Source: Salvator merianae (lineage: Eukaryota; Chordata; Lepidosauria; Squamata; Teiidae). From it: a stretch of 64,000 nucleotides of DNA. The stretch lies in contig QVOM02000034.1 of NCBI GenBank assembly GCA_003586115.2, positions 126,329,936 to 126,393,935 of the forward strand, read 5' to 3'. A program made the translations under genes and the position numbers. Positions 10,528 through 22,994 of this stretch are shown piece by piece. The notes below the pieces were generated by a model. That model was not told the origin of the DNA. It did no database searches and worked only from the letters and a program-made list of their open reading frames with translations. Numbering within the stretch: position 1 is the first letter of the stretch; each line of letters begins with the position of its first letter.

Positions 10528-12095
10528 ATGACTTGGAGGCTGAAAATGTCTGTTTCCAGGATTGGCTATCCATAGTGTGGATGATCCTTGCCATGTGTCA
10601 CAGGTAACCCAATCCATTCAGGGGCATGTTATGTGATTTGGGCCAGCAGAGTGTGGGATAACACACACTGTGTGGGAAGACCCAGAGGCTGCATTCATAT
10701 AAATTAAAAACCCTCTGAGGTGGCTTAAAGATGGTTACCCATCTTTCTACTTTGCTGTCTGCTTCCTCCTTAATCCACCCATTTACCAGATTCCAGTTTG
10801 GGTTGTGTCTCCATTGCAGGGCCTGACAAAGGCATCTAAAGTACAATGCTTGCGAAAGGCACTGTGACAATCCTATGGTATAGCAAAAAGTCCTTAGCTA
10901 ACACAAGAAGCTGTTAGGTGTGCCCAGGCACAGACATTCCTTCTATAATGTCTCACCTAGAGTAATGGAGCCAGAGAGACATCTTACTGTGGTGAAGCTG
11001 CTATGGGAGAGATGCCTGTCCTGGGTGCCTTCAAGTGCAAAAATGGAGATATTGTGTGGAATTCATTCTAATGAAGGTACCCAATCAATTATTGCCTTTT
11101 GTCAAAATTTGCTCATACTGGGATCTTCTCTTAGAATTTAATTTGTGTCTTAATTTTTAGCTTGACCCTTTTCCCATCTCTTCTGGTCTGAATCCATAGC
11201 CCTCTGCTCTAATGACGTAGCTACATAAATTGCTTATGGAATGGCATTTTTTCTTATTCTATCTAACTCTGGGGGTGGGAGAGGAAGAACAAGTTTTCTT
11301 TTACTTTAGCAGTCCAGTTAGATAAACAAACAGTGACGCATGAATGGATTTCCGTCTTTTTGCAAGTAGCAGCTGAAGGAGTGGAAACACCCACGAAAAT
11401 GTAGGGAAAAATAATTATCCCCCCCTCACTGCAGTGAATTCTTTCAAGAATTTATTGTCATACTAGTTTGGCTTTGGATGAGCCATTATATACTATTCTA
11501 AACCATAGACATTATGTACTATTATTACTACTATTACTACTAATAATAATTTTAATAACGAAGTAATAATAACAATCGTTAAAGAGTTTAGTGATCTCCA
11601 GAGCTCCTTCTTTTCATGAAAGTACAATCATTCCTGTGACTGTATTTGCAAGGAAGAGGATTACTGTAACATGATCCCAAGCCAGTCACAGCCCTCTTGT
11701 CGTCCACAACTGGGACAGTCCCTGTTGGAATCATTAGACAAACAGGAAGCGAGCTGTGGGAATGTTTGGAAAGAAAAAAATGACTATAATAAGGCAGCTG
11801 TGCTAGGAGTCACATACAAGAAAGAAATGTCCATTTTGAATTTTGGACTGTGTACAAATGCACTCTTCATGACCATTTTCCGCATTTAGGCTTAGTCATT
11901 CATGCAAGCAGTTACATTCCCCCAAACTTTCATAGTAGATGGAGCCTAAGATCCCTTTCTTCTATAATAGAAACTCACATCACTCTGCTCTGCTTCTTGG
12001 CATCTTACTCTCCTCTTACTAGGTCAGTCCAAGTTCACTAACAGAGTCATGTTTTACGAACAACGAAGAGGCTCCCAAATGGGGATTCATAGCTG
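10528..12095. other. No recognisable gene; scattered simple repeats
   Basis: Contains a trinucleotide-like tta/cta patch at 11519-11560. The short frames here lack domains. A terminus-like ggctgcattcatat at about 10687 has no visible partner. Confidence 0.5.
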
Positions 12096-12168
12096 CTTTT
12101 TCCTTCCCTTCCCCTTCCCCTTCCCCTTCCCCTTCCCCTCCCCCTCCCCTTCCCTTCCTTTCTTTTCC
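12096..12168 (+). repeat. Pyrimidine microsatellite (CCCTTC/CCTTCC)n
   Basis: About 70 bases of pure pyrimidine built from cccctt and ccttc units. The strand asymmetry and mirror symmetry are the kind that can form triplex DNA; that is inference only. Confidence 0.95.
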
Positions 12169-12257
12169 ATGGGTTTTAAAGAGTGTTTATTCTACCACTA
12201 TCAAACAATGACCACGTCTTTACTTGACATTCAGAGTGCCTTGGAAGGACATCAGAG

Positions 12258-12402
12258 TCTGTCCATCTCTACGGCACTCCATGCCAAAGAAGCATAAGTG
12301 TGCATGGAGGGACTTCAATCCCTCCTTGAGTCACAAAAACTTTAGTAAGCAAAAAGCTCCAAAGCTGCTTCTCGTGCACTGAGCTGAGCTCTCAGTGAAA
12401 TG
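12258..12402 (+). repeat. Unclassified interspersed repeat U2, copy 1
   Basis: Aligns with 46224-46372 in the same orientation: gtctgtccatctctacgg, a ccaaag block, gggacttcaatcc, acaaaaa.tt.agt, agctgcttctcgtgcactga / aagctactttttgtgcattga, and a closing cagtgaaatg. No termini identified; not coding. Confidence 0.6.
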
Positions 12403-12804
12403 GGCTATGGAATCCTAAGATAGTAAACCTTTCAAGAAACCTTTCACTACATTGCATTGACAAAGAAAGGAAGTAGCAGCACTTTACAAATCCCTCCCAC
12501 AGCATAGTAATATATCTTTCTCCACAGCTAGCATCAGATGAGTCTCTCTATGAATGATTTGCCAAAACTGTGCTCTACCGACACCCAATGGGAGGGTTCT
12601 GAGGCCAGCCATGCAGGATGGGACTTGGGTGATATTGTCGTCACTCAAATTTGCCTTTGCTTTCCTTAATCCCTTTGGGTTGGGGAGATTTAGTGACAAT
12701 GATCAAGGAGATTCCCCTCCTCTCAGTTCCTTCTGGGTGATGTGACTGAGTAAAAGATCACTGGGAATACAATGAAGCATTGCGAAAGACCACTGCAAGT
12801 CCCT

Positions 12805-13253
12805 GGTTGCTTTCACACTTACCAGCTGGAGTGCAACCCAAGCCATTTGCTGGCCACCCTTGTCTGCATGTGAACTCAGTCTCAGCTCATTCAGAGTTGC
12901 CTAATTCCTCTCCAGAGCAATCCACCTGCAGACAACTTAAAAATAGTCTACAGGCTGGCCAGCAGTGGCTGGTTCACTCCTGGGACAGCGGGTCCAGGCC
13001 TCTTCTGTGTGCTGTGCAGTGAGCTGGCATGGGCTGCGTGACTGAAACTGCTCAGTCATTAGCAGCTTCTGGATCACCATGGCAATGTCTAACCTCACAC
13101 TGGATGCCGGTTCAGACTTTGCCGTGGCAATCCAGGTGTGCCATTCACAGTGCAAGCACAGTTGGACAGGTATAGGGCTAGTCCGACACATGTAGTCTGA
13201 ATGGCCATCACCACATTTCAACCTGACCAGTCAGGTAAGTGCGAATCATGGGC
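12805..13253 (+). mobile_element. Harbinger-like MITE, type B
   Basis: Left end ggttgctttcacacttacc and right end ggtaagtgcgaatcatgggc pair as inverted repeats. The interior includes ggatcaccatggcaatgtct and gccattcacagtgcaagca, both typical of type-B copies (31062 and 35218). The 94-residue minus frame inside it is a chance frame. Confidence 0.7.
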
Positions 13254-14295
13254 ACAGCCCTCCAGGGTGGGGGCTTCCTGCCCACAGGAAAACTGCTTTG
13301 TGAAAAAGGATCGAATACATCTGACTGCTTTTCAGATGTAAAGCTGCTTCATGGGTAAGGATACAACATCTCTGTCTGCTTTTTGATTTCTTTGGAAATT
13401 ACTGGCTAGGTTATGAATGAAACTCAGGGAAGTAGGATAAGAATGCAAATCATAAGCTGATCACCAACGAACCATCAATGCTGTTGCCTTTCAATGCTTT
13501 TCACACACATACACGCATGGCAAATTCTTTATCTGGTTCATTCTGTTTAGACAGTAAATATTATCTAATCCCCCTGACAAAACCTTAGTGCCAAATAGTA
13601 AACAGAATAATGGAATGGCAAGTGAGCCCCACAAGTGTGAACCTAATAACCAGTTTAATCATGGCTCACTAAAAAATGATTGGAAACATGTCAGTCTGAC
13701 TTTTGATGTGCTGGGGGGTCATCATAGCTGCCCATCATATTTATATTTTATGTTGTCTTCCAGCTACAGATACCATTTTTAATTTTGAACAGAATTAATA
13801 TTCTTCCTGTACAGCCCCATGTTTAACCCAATGAACTGCAATGATCACTCAGCACCATCTGCTGGAGTTAAAGGATTAAGTAAGGTTTCCCACAGACAAC
13901 TTTAATTAATTTAAATCTCAGACTTAACATGAACCAGTCACAGGATTTCCTTTTGCACTTTATTGATTACAGAACAATCAATTTAACATGCAACAAGGTT
14001 TTCTATAAATAGTCCAAGACTGGTGTGGAAAAAATCATATGATCTTGAGCTGGCTTCCAGGTCAACCCAGCTTCCCAAAGAATAACGTCATGCTTCTCTG
14101 AAGTCTATGCCTCTGCCTTGGCACATGCTGGTTAAGATCATTCTTTCCACACATAAGAAAGTATTGTTGACTCCAAAGCTGGTCTTAATTCGTTAGTGAT
14201 AATTTTTAAGTCAAAGTGTTCCTAATCCATTCACTGCCACCTTATGACTGGTTTCTCCTCTAATTTCTGAATCTTCAACATGAGAAAGATCCACG
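13254..14295. other. No recognisable feature
   Basis: Nothing supported apart from ordinary AT-rich sequence. Confidence 0.5.
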
Positions 14296-14420
14296 AGGAA
14301 TGTACAGAACCAGTTCTGTTTAGAACTGGTTCAGCATGAAGTGGATGGGGGGGGGGGTCCAATACCAAACCCTGTCCCCTCAGACTCAAAGGCTTTAGTT
14401 TGGTACCAGACTGAACTGGA
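14296..14420. mobile_element. Possible hAT-like MITE fragment
   Basis: Starts gaatgtacagaaccagttc, similar in style to the agggatgtgca termini, and contains an 11-bp-arm hairpin gaaccagttct..agaactggttc at 14306-14331. A related aaccaggcagctggttct block lies at 14886. A G run occurs at 14347-14357. No complete element delimited. Confidence 0.35.
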
Positions 14421-14983
14421 GAACGTTTGATGCAAATGCTTTGTTCATTCAAAACTCCCTTACCCCTTTCCCTTTTACACCCTGGCCTTTTGCCATCACA
14501 TTCTGACCTTCTGTATCTGACCTCAGCCTTCCCTCAGTTGTGCCCCAGTGTCCCTTCATTCTATTTGAGGCCTTGCCTTGTTTGTCAGGCCTGCATTTCC
14601 ATGCAACCAAAGTCAAGCTTCAGTCACTGGCTGCATAGCTTTACACCAGTTGTCCAACACACGTCTGAAGCCTACTAGGACTAGGCCTTCTAGGAATGAA
14701 GGACAGGGGTCTTCCCAGAGGGTCATGCACACCGCCAGTCCTGGGAAAGTTTCCAATATGATTGTTCAATTTTGAGACTTTCTGAAAAGTGGAGAGCAGG
14801 ACACAATTCGGGGGAGGCCACATGCTTGATGAAGAAGAGTGGGAAACAGGGTGGGAGCCAAGGAGGATTCCTAAACTGTTTGATGAACCAGGCAGCTGGT
14901 TCTAGATTCTAGGTTAAACAGTTCAACTATGCTCTATTCTGGTTCACTACAAACCAAATGGGATTCTACATTAAGCCACATCT

Positions 14984-15394
14984 CTACAATCCACTAATCA
15001 CTGGGGAGAAAGGCAAAGATTTCAGGAGTTCTAGCACCAGGAAACCATTTCTAATTAACCTGGCTTCCCTCTTCATTCCTGGGCTCATAGTTGCTTGAGT
15101 GGGATGGCAGATCATGGGCAACTGAGGGTGCCCAGTCAGAGTAGGCTGCATCAGTTCTAGCAGCTCTTGATGTCTCATGGTATTGGGAGTCAGAGTCCTG
15201 AGAAATGATAAAGGGTTTTTTAGAGTTTTCAAAAGGTGCCAAGCTACTTGTCTTACATCAAGGTATAGGATTCTTCTGTGAAAACCAGCTATCAATGTCC
15301 TTTCTTCCATTTTAAACAAGAGCAGCAGTGTCAAGGTCTCACAGAGTATGGAGCATAGCATTCCATAAATTGTGCATCGAAGTTGAAAAAGCAT
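14984..15394 (-). other. 136-residue minus frame of unknown status
   Basis: The longest frame here not explained by a recognised repeat. In one frame it begins MLFQLRCTIYGMLCSILCET; in the overlapping frame at 15051-15242 it reads as a polar, serine/aspartate-rich peptide (SQDSDSQYHETSRAART and onward). Neither matches a family I recognise and no splice signals or conserved context support a gene. It could be a decayed transposon frame or chance. Confidence 0.2.
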
Positions 15395-15417
15395 TGGATG
15401 ACCAGTATTGAATCAAA

Positions 15418-15798
15418 GAGTCTGTTCACACCAACCTACTAGTAAGCGATCAGATGCTCACTATACAGGCCTGACTGCACACTGTCACCACTACTGTGTC
15501 CAAGAGCACCCACAGCTTGACCAGGAGCAGCTAATGAGTTCCCAGCCAGCAGTGTTCAGATGTGAATGCTGTGAGTGGGTGTGGTGGCACAGCTGCAGCT
15601 GTGCAGTTGCGCACCACATCCCAATTGCCACACATTGGATGTTGTTACTGCTGCTGCTGCCATAGCAATTGGGACTGCCCTGGATGGGCCATTCACACTT
15701 CAAGTGCTGGTGACCTAGTGTGGGGCTGTACCAGCACTCAGATGGACACCAGTGTTCTGGATCCTTAACAGCCTAGTATGGTAAGTGCAAACAAACCC
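15418..15798 (+). mobile_element. Harbinger-like MITE, type B
   Basis: Left end gagtctgttcacacc and right end ggtaagtgcaaacaaaccc match the clan termini. Interior blocks ccaggagcagctaatgag, cccagccagcagtgttcaga and aatgctgtgagtg recur in reverse complement or direct form in the copies at 35218 and 27916. It contains CTG-rich text (15640-15660). The frames of 68-85 residues across it are incidental. Confidence 0.75.
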
Positions 15799-16309
15799 TA
15801 ACTGTGGGGCTGTATCTATCAAATCTCAAGCCCATAGGAATCTAAATTCCTTCAAAGGAAAAAAAAAAAGGTTATATGCAAGGTATTAAACCTCTGGAAG
15901 GATTCCCCAACAATCTGCTTTGTTCTGGTGCCATTTAGAATGGGGACGTAAGGAGTTCACGGAATTGTTTCTGACTGAAAAAAGTGACCAAGAGACTGCA
16001 GCACAAGACTTCACTTGTTCCCCCTAATCTGGACTGAATTTCAAGGTGGCAGAGAGGCCTCTCAGATCCTATCTAATCCAGTTAGATAGTTGTCTTATAC
16101 AGTTATCTTATTCTGTCTGCTGATTGATAAAGGGCTTCTTCTAACTGGTACCCGTTCCTGGATCCTTTAGGCAAAACTATTTTTCTAAACCAACTGGTGT
16201 TTGAGTATTGGCTTTCTCCACATTCTTTTGTGGTTCAGAGGCCAGATATGCTTATGCTTCAGGCAAGTGTGACTCATCAGAAGGTAAGATGCATGTAAAG
16301 GCCTTCTGA
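15799..16309. other. No recognisable feature
   Basis: Unassigned sequence with a short A tract at about 15861. Confidence 0.5.
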
Positions 16310-16605
16310 GTGATGGCTCCAAGTTGTGGAACAGCCTCCCTTCTCAGTCACTATCACTATATATGTTTAGGGCCTTGGTGAAGATGGACTTCTTTACATC
16401 AGCTTTCATTTCATTGAACTATATATCACCATACACAGTCAGCACTGTAATTTTAATCCTACTTCATCCCTATTTGTCTTCTTGTTTTCTGCTTTCTGCT
16501 TTTAATTTACTATGCACTTTTTTATTTGCTGTAACCTTCCTGAACACCTTGTGGGATAGGGTGCGTTATAAACATCAACAGACATTTTCAAAATCTAAAG
16601 TGGTA
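16310..16605 (+). mobile_element. L2/CR1-type LINE 3' end, plus strand
   Basis: The plus frame from 16324 starts with a peptide WNSLPSQSLSLYMF..LVKMDFFTSAF that fits the conserved end of L2/CR1 ORF2 (LWNSLP..FRxxLKT.LF). It is followed by a T-rich 3' UTR and a tail hairpin-like region cttcctgaacaccttgtggg..gcgttataaacatcaa. The reverse transcriptase core is missing, so this is a 5'-truncated copy. Confidence 0.7.
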
Positions 16606-18759
16606 TTGAATCTCTTAATGTATTTATTTTTTGGCAATTCTTGCAGAAGATGAGGAGCAAACTTTGGGAGCAATTCTGCTTTTACTTTTAAAACTGCTTC
16701 TATCTCTGCTCTATCCAGCTTTTTATACTTCTGTCAGCGGGTCCAACAAGATTAAGAAGTGCAGGTGGACAGTGCTTCAGAATCAGCAAACAATATTTAC
16801 AATAACTGAGGTTCAGATCTTTTTTTAAAAAAAATGCTGAAAAACAGAAGACTTCTGGGCTTCTTGTGAATCAATGATACATTTGAGAATAAAATCCAAG
16901 TTAGATTCTGCCTCTAGTCATGTCTCCACTTACCAAAAAACATGCCTGCTAACATGTCTTCTGCCACTGCATGTCCATTTGTGATGGCAATAGGAACCTT
17001 GTGACAAGTGTCCCATCTCACTTTGGGATGCAGTCACCATCCAAAGTGCCACTTTAGGAAGGCATGATTTTCTACCCTCATCAGAGGAGCTTCAGATCAC
17101 CATTTTAGTTGATGCCTCTGCACTCTGGGATAGAGACAAGGAGGTGTCATTTTGAGCAATGATCATGGCTCCTCCTCTGAATAACCATGAAGAAGCTGCC
17201 AGCTTATAAAATGGAGATTTGGCCTCCATTACACAGTAAAGGCATCTTTATCCAGCACTGAAAACAGCCAGTGTCCATTTGAAGTCATGGAAACTGGCCT
17301 CACCTAAGGTGTCTTGGCTGTGTAATGGAGATAACAGCCTTGGTAAGATATGGAGAAGTGGAGCCCCCAGAAGATGGTGAACTACACTGAAAACAGAGGC
17401 GATGTATTGTTTAATTTTCATAATTAAACAAATGAACTAGCTACGGTTGTATTTCCACCAGATAACACTATATCTTGACACCTTGCAAATCAGACCTTTT
17501 GCTGTTCCTTGCAGGGTTACAGTATGAGTTGACTAATGTATCTTGAATCCTGTAAAGTGTTCTAAAGTATGTGGTAGGTACGTCCACTTATATTTATAAA
17601 TAGCATAATGCATTCTAACATCCTCTCAAGTACCAACTTCCTTTCTAGTTTTGTTTAACTTCCATTGACTTCGGATGCCAATTCGTTTACTGTTTGTTGT
17701 TTAAAGTTCTGTTCAAGAAACAAATGTGTTCTATGCTGGTGGCTTAGCTCATACAACATCTGGACAACATCTGACAACATACAGAGAGCAATAAGTTGGG
17801 GGATACTCTTCCAAATACTCTTTTTAGCTCAGTTATTGTACTCCTTCCTGTCATATTTTGTAGGTCAGAAGCTGAAGTTTTATTCTCTCTCACTTCCACC
17901 ATCTTGGTTAAGGGAATCTTGATTCTTTCCCCCATCATACTTCCAATGGTTTTTCATGTTTGATGGGCATAAACTCCACAGACTGCACATGAATATTTGC
18001 CTGCTGAGACAGCAATTCTGACATTTTTTCCTTAATTGTGAAAATTCTAAAATGGGGTTGCATCATGTAACTTCATGCTTAATATGAATGCATCCTTCTT
18101 TTCTTGCATGCATGGGATTGAGTTCCACAATGAAAAGTTGCCAACAGGAAAAGCTGAGTCTATCTATACAGATAAAAGGAATAATCTTTAGTATATCTAC
18201 ATACTAGGAAATAACCTTTCTTGAATCAAGAAAATTTACTTCTGAATATAGCAAACATAGAAGCAGACTGTCAGCGTATTGTTTTTCACCCAATACTGTA
18301 ATCAAGACAGCAAAGGTAGCCTTTCTGAACATGACTGAGGCTGCCTCCAGATGCACAGTAAAAGTCACAACTCCCTTAGGACTATATTAGGAATGCCAGA
18401 CACTCCCCTGGCTTTTCAAATGTATTCCTGTTCAGGCAGCTGAAAATCCAGTATATCGCTATTACGGGAAATCCAGCAATGAGGCCAGGTTTCCCATAAT
18501 AGCAATGCCTATTACAACATCTGTCAGCAGTTTTAGGAACTTGCATGACTAGAGTTAACTGAAAGCGAGCCAAGAGTACAAAAAACAACAAAAAGAAGTG
18601 GGTGGGCACTTGGCTGTCTTCAGGTATCCCTAGTTGCTCCAGTTCCTAAAGCTGCTGATGAACATCAAGGTAAACCCTGGATTGTCCCTCACATCTGGTG
18701 TGGGGGGTGGGGAGAAGCAATTCTAGTTTTAAAATTCTTGTTTAGGTGGTGAGGCTATT
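16606..18759. other. Mostly unassigned; possible worn MITE at 16916-17360
   Basis: Between 16916 and 17360 the ends tgtctccacttaccaa and ttggtaagatatggagaag look like an inverted pair similar to the Harbinger-like clan, and ctccattacacag / ctgtgtaatggag at 17230 and 17321 is another inverted pair. This is suggestive only. The rest shows nothing recognisable. Confidence 0.35.
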
Positions 18760-18835
18760 TTACTCATAGCTGGGAAGACACATTGAGCTTCCATGGCAGA
18801 GCAGAGACTACTGGGTCTTAGCCTAATGGTGCCCA
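18760..18835 (-). mobile_element. SINE head fragment, minus strand
   Basis: The text catagctgggaagac..gagcttccatggcagagcagag is shared with 58340-58395, which continues into a reverse-oriented box-B-like segment. In squamate SINEs the forward form is ctctgccatggaagctc. Short and decayed. Confidence 0.45.
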
Positions 18836-18889
18836 CTAGAGGGCCTTCTAACACTAGAGGTGTTATATGTGAAAAATGTTTCAGAAACT

Positions 18890-19350
18890 CCATCTGACCC
18901 ACTACGGGGTCCCAAGGATGTTAACAGGTACTGAGTGCTTTGAACACATCACATGAGTGCTGGTCAACTGCACTGACTCCCACTTTTTAAGGTGCAATTT
19001 AAAGGGCTGGTTCTCATCTTAAAAGCTCTGGATATCAGGGTTGCCTGAAAGTTTGCCTTGTAACATACAACCCTATTCATAACCATTTATCTGCCCCCCC
19101 CAAAAAAATAAATAAATCTGCTATGTGTACCTCTACCAAATGAAATAAAGCAGATGGCAACAATGGAAAAGGCAATAAATGGAAAAAAACTCCTCAGAAA
19201 GGTTCACCTGGCATCATGCCTTTGTGCTTTTAGGCACCAGGTGAAGTTTCTTTTGATTCACCTGCGCAATTTAGAAATATGCCTGACTGCATTGTTCTTA
19301 AATCTGTTTTCCTTCTATTATTTTAATTAAATACTATTAATGATGTTGCT
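18890..19350 (+). mobile_element. CR1/L2-type LINE 3' part, plus strand
   Basis: With one or two frameshifts the plus strand encodes an LHWLP..FKVQFKGLVLILKALD segment, the conserved thumb/C-terminal region of CR1/L2 reverse transcriptase (family text LHWLPV..FKVLVLTYKAL). Downstream (19200-19300) a decayed continuation and A/T-rich 3' sequence follow. A short ataaataaat patch sits at 19107. Internal stops show it is dead. Confidence 0.65.
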
Positions 19351-20107
19351 TTTTTGAAGTAAGTGTGTATGAGAGAGAGAGAAAGTTTTGAACATTTTTT
19401 ATGGCATTTGCAAGTCATTCAAAGCACTTCAGTTACTGGGCAGCAACAGAAATCCAGTAAATAAAGTAATAATACTCAAAATATGCCCTGAAAGTACTTT
19501 GGATTTAAAAACAGTAAAACTGAATATTTAAGCAACAGTTTTTGGCATAATTCAGCCCTCAGAATTCAGCTGAACAGATTGCATCAATGGAAATTACTCT
19601 CAGAAAAGCACGTACAATATAAGATTGCAACCATATTCAGTGGCAGGACTGAACAGCTGCTTGTCATTTGGCTTTGATATCTTTAAAGAGTGGCAAAGGT
19701 GACTTTGATTGGTCTTGTGTTTCCTTCCATGTTGAGCCATAGTCTCACTCACTGTTCATCAAGGATATAAAAAGTGAACAAAAAAAAAAGTTAGTTCTAC
19801 CCTTGCACACAGAATTCTGAATGCCACTAACCCTAATGCTTTACCTCTCTTGATTTAAGATAGTGCATGTCAAAGTGCTTTGCTATTTCTTGCCAAATCA
19901 TGTCATACACAAGCATCAAGTTTACTAGCTAACAGTCTTCCAAAAAATTTTGTTGAAGATGTTCTAGTTTTGACTAATACTATGGAAACCAAATTTTATG
20001 CTATGGCCTACAACAAATATGCAGTATGCTGATGAATACTGTTCAGCTGAGGAGTGAGAAGTCAGGAGCCAGTTTAGCATCTAATCCTTTAATTTGCATC
20101 TAAACTG
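19351..20107. other. No recognisable feature
   Basis: AT-rich, with a short gagaga patch at 19371; nothing further supported. Confidence 0.5.
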
Positions 20108-20603
20108 GAGCCTTCTCTGCACTTACCTGTCCATGGTCTGAAACAGTGAGTCTGGACCAGTCAGAACCACTGATTTGAAACATGGAAAGGGCATGTTCTG
20201 AACAGCACATTTGCACAATGGCACTGTTCCAGACCAGCCTCTGTCATGACCTCATAGCTTGTTTGAGCTTTGAGGCTGGGCTCCAAGCACTCGATTTGGA
20301 GCTTCTAAGAGGCCCATTCTGTCAATGTGCTTTGGTGCACCACAAAAAATGTGCCCCTGCTAGGCTTGAACACAGGAGGTGTGCTTTGTGTATGCTTCTG
20401 TGTTCTAGGCCAGGGTCTGCTGATCCACCGATAGAGGTATTCCTAATCAGGGCCTCCCTGATCAGAATTACACTCCATCTAATACAGACAGAGCATACCA
20501 GTGGGGTGGGTCTTCACAGATCTGCATAACATGCAGGTCAGTAAAGCTCAGAAACCAATTACAGGGGCTCCTAATCAAGATTATGGGTAAGTGCAAAAAG
20601 GGC
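20108..20603 (+). mobile_element. Harbinger-like MITE, type C, near complete
   Basis: Left end gagccttctctgcacttacc and right end gggtaagtgcaaaaagggc are inverted. Interior order: gtctggaccagt, ggcactgttccagaccagcc, a gagctttgaggctgggctcc block, a tttggtgcaccac block, the palindromic aatcagggcctccctgatca, then the cagacagagcataccagtgg block. The 34251 and 22533 copies keep the same order. The 115-residue plus frame from 20182 is not conserved in them. Confidence 0.75.
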
Positions 20604-20610
20604 ACAGGAC

Positions 20611-20895
20611 CTGGGAGACCAGAGTTCAATTCCCTACTCAGATAGAGGATAGTCTCCCTTCTATGAGTTAGTGTGGTCTAAGGAAGGCCCCACTGAGGGC
20701 CTCCTTAGGCAGCACCAGCATGAGGAAGTGCAGTTCCTAGTGCACTTGCTAGTCCGGTATACCCCCCAGTGTAAAGTTGCCAGAGAAGCTCACTAGGTGA
20801 CCTTGGGACAGTCTCTACTTCTTAGCCTGATTTCCCTTGCAAAGTTGTCAGAAACAAAGAATAACAATCTTATTGGAAGAAAGGAGGGATATAAA
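20611..20895 (+). mobile_element. tRNA-derived SINE interrupted by ~135 bp
   Basis: The 5' part (cctgggagaccagagttcaattcc) contains a box-B-like gttcaattcc. The 3' part resumes near 20779 with agaagctcactaggtgacc, ttgggacagtctc and a tail aaaggagggatataaatgca. Between about 20641 and 20778 lies unrelated sequence. The duplicated aaatataaatgcaa at the end suggests the start of a tail repeat. Confidence 0.65.
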
Positions 20896-21096
20896 TGCAA
20901 ATATAAATGCAACTTGCTCCCACATTGTCCCATTCTTCCTGGAGAAAGAAATATGCACTAGAGGACTGACTGAGCCCTAGACAAGAATGAACTTTTGTTC
21001 TGCTGAGGGTTATTGGAACGGAAAGAAACCACAAGCACAAGTTCATAAGGAACGTTAAGAGAGATTCATTGTTCATTTACAGTGAAGTACGGCAAA

Positions 21097-21262
21097 GCAA
21101 ATCTTTTGGATCTTATTTCACATTATATTCCAGAATAGGGGCCTGCTGTATGCATGCTAGTGCAAATTATGACAGGCCCCAGTGATAGTCTGCACTAGCA
21201 CATGGATAATAGGCCTCTATTCTGAGATATAATCCAGAATAAGATCCAGAGCAGAAAGGACC
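21097..21262. mobile_element. Harbinger-like MITE, type D (palindromic), worn left end
   Basis: The right half (ctattctgagatataatcc, agaataagatcc, gcagaaaggacc) mirrors the left half (ggatcttatttcacattata, ttccagaatagggg). The internal catgctagtgcaaattatga / tagtctgcactagcaca pair is shared with the better copy at 28971. Confidence 0.7.
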
Positions 21263-22532
21263 TTGATCTACCAATCAGTATGCACATGCATACTGCTCAT
21301 TTAGAGCAAACCATGCTTTATATTATGACTTATGGTCCAATCAAATGGCATTTTACATCTGCCCCTTTCAGAAAATGTGTCCTTGCTGAAGTTGAAAACA
21401 AAAACAGGCGTTCAAACTCCTGCCTCATTCTTTTGTTTCAAAGTCTAGTAATGCCTCCCTTGCAACTAATGCTCAGCATGGACTGGCTGCCTGATTTTCC
21501 AGGCCTCTGATTGGTCACTGGCTGGCAGCATTTGTTCCAATGCTGCAATTGACTAGATTGCCCCCTCTGAAAGGAAGAGTTGCTGATAGTCTCATGAATT
21601 CCTGTCTGAGGATGGAACACCTTTTCCAGGGTTTTCCTTGTGATAAAGCACAGAATACTGATGTCTGCATATGTAACATAAAAACTGGGAATAATGATTA
21701 AAGAGGAAACTGGCTAACAAATTTATCTCCAGTTTCTAGATACCTGTATACAAATCTGAAGGTTGAGAATATAAATGGGCTTTTCCTTCTTACATTTCAT
21801 TCAGAGCCATCATTAATGCCATAAATAAAAGCCATTAGATGTCTGCACATTTTGTGAAACAGCCCCCAAATTTAGTTTTTATGAGGTGTTCCTAAGCTAT
21901 TCTTAAGTAGAAGTTGCACAAGACTGTTTCATAAATTTTAGTGGGGTTTTTTTTGCATATCCATCATTTATGTTATGATTCATGCTAATGAACCTGCTAC
22001 AAAAAATTCAGAAGAAAGAAAAATTCAGAACGTTAAAAAAAATCATATGAAAGTTTATTTTACTAAGGTATGATCATTACCAAGCTATCACACAATACAT
22101 AACTATTTGATAAAAGGAAAGCGCCTGGATAAATTTGATAAAATATAAAATTGAGTGAGTAGGTTAGCTTAAACTTTTTAAAATGCAAATCATCAGTTTG
22201 CACAAAGAACATTATATCTAAACATTCTCTTTAATCCCCATCTTTATTTTGTTGAAATGTCTTGCTGTTAATATATTTCATAACCACATAGGAGGAGTTA
22301 TGTTTTACAACATCCATCATCTAGCAGGAACTCTCCAAGGAAAATTAATTACATTCTGTATTTAAGTCTGTAATTAGAGATAAAGTCTAAAATAGGCACT
22401 GGGCTGGATAAAATGGTACAGTTGTTTGTTACTGGAAAACAATTTACTTGCTATTGTGCTTGATTGAATTTTCCGTTGAGCTACTCTAACATGCAGTAGA
22501 GGTAGTTGCCCTTTAAAAGTGGCTCGGACTTA
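21263..22532. other. No recognisable feature
   Basis: AT-rich, no supported gene or repeat. Confidence 0.5.
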
Positions 22533-22991
22533 TAGCCTTTTACACTTACCTTGTCATGATCTAAACCAGTGGGTCTGGATCATGTGAGGCTTGGTCTGCA
22601 TAGTGACACTGTTCCAGCCCAACCACCACACTGGACCCAAACTTCACATGAGCTTGAGGACTGGCCTCTGATTAGTTTAGAGCCCCCAAGGGACCCATTT
22701 TGGTGGCACACTTTGTTGCACCACCAAAATAGATACCTCCGTAGTCCAGAAAATGCAGACCTCTGTGTTCTGGATCACCCTCACTGGTATACCAGCAGAC
22801 CTGGTTAATAAGGTCCACCAGTAATCCAGATAAAGAGCCTCTTGATCTGGACTTCACTCTGTCTAGTATAGATGGAGTAAAATAGTGGTGGGTGGAACCT
22901 CTCTAGCGCATACTCATCTGCAAAGGAAAGAGGCCCTGAAGAGGATTTCGTGGCACAGTATTCTAGGAATAGGGTAAGCGCAGAAAGGCTC
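22533..22991 (+). mobile_element. Harbinger-like MITE, type C, with TTA target duplication
   Basis: Left terminus tagccttttacacttacc and right terminus ggtaagcgcagaaaggctc pair. The bases TTA occur immediately outside both ends (22530-22532 and 22992-22994), a 3-bp duplication; a cttat reading shifted by one base is also possible. The interior follows the type-C order (gtgggtctggatcatg, gtgacactgttccagccca, caccaccaaaatag, tctagtatagatgga). No transposase text. Confidence 0.8.
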
Positions 22992-22994
22992 TTA

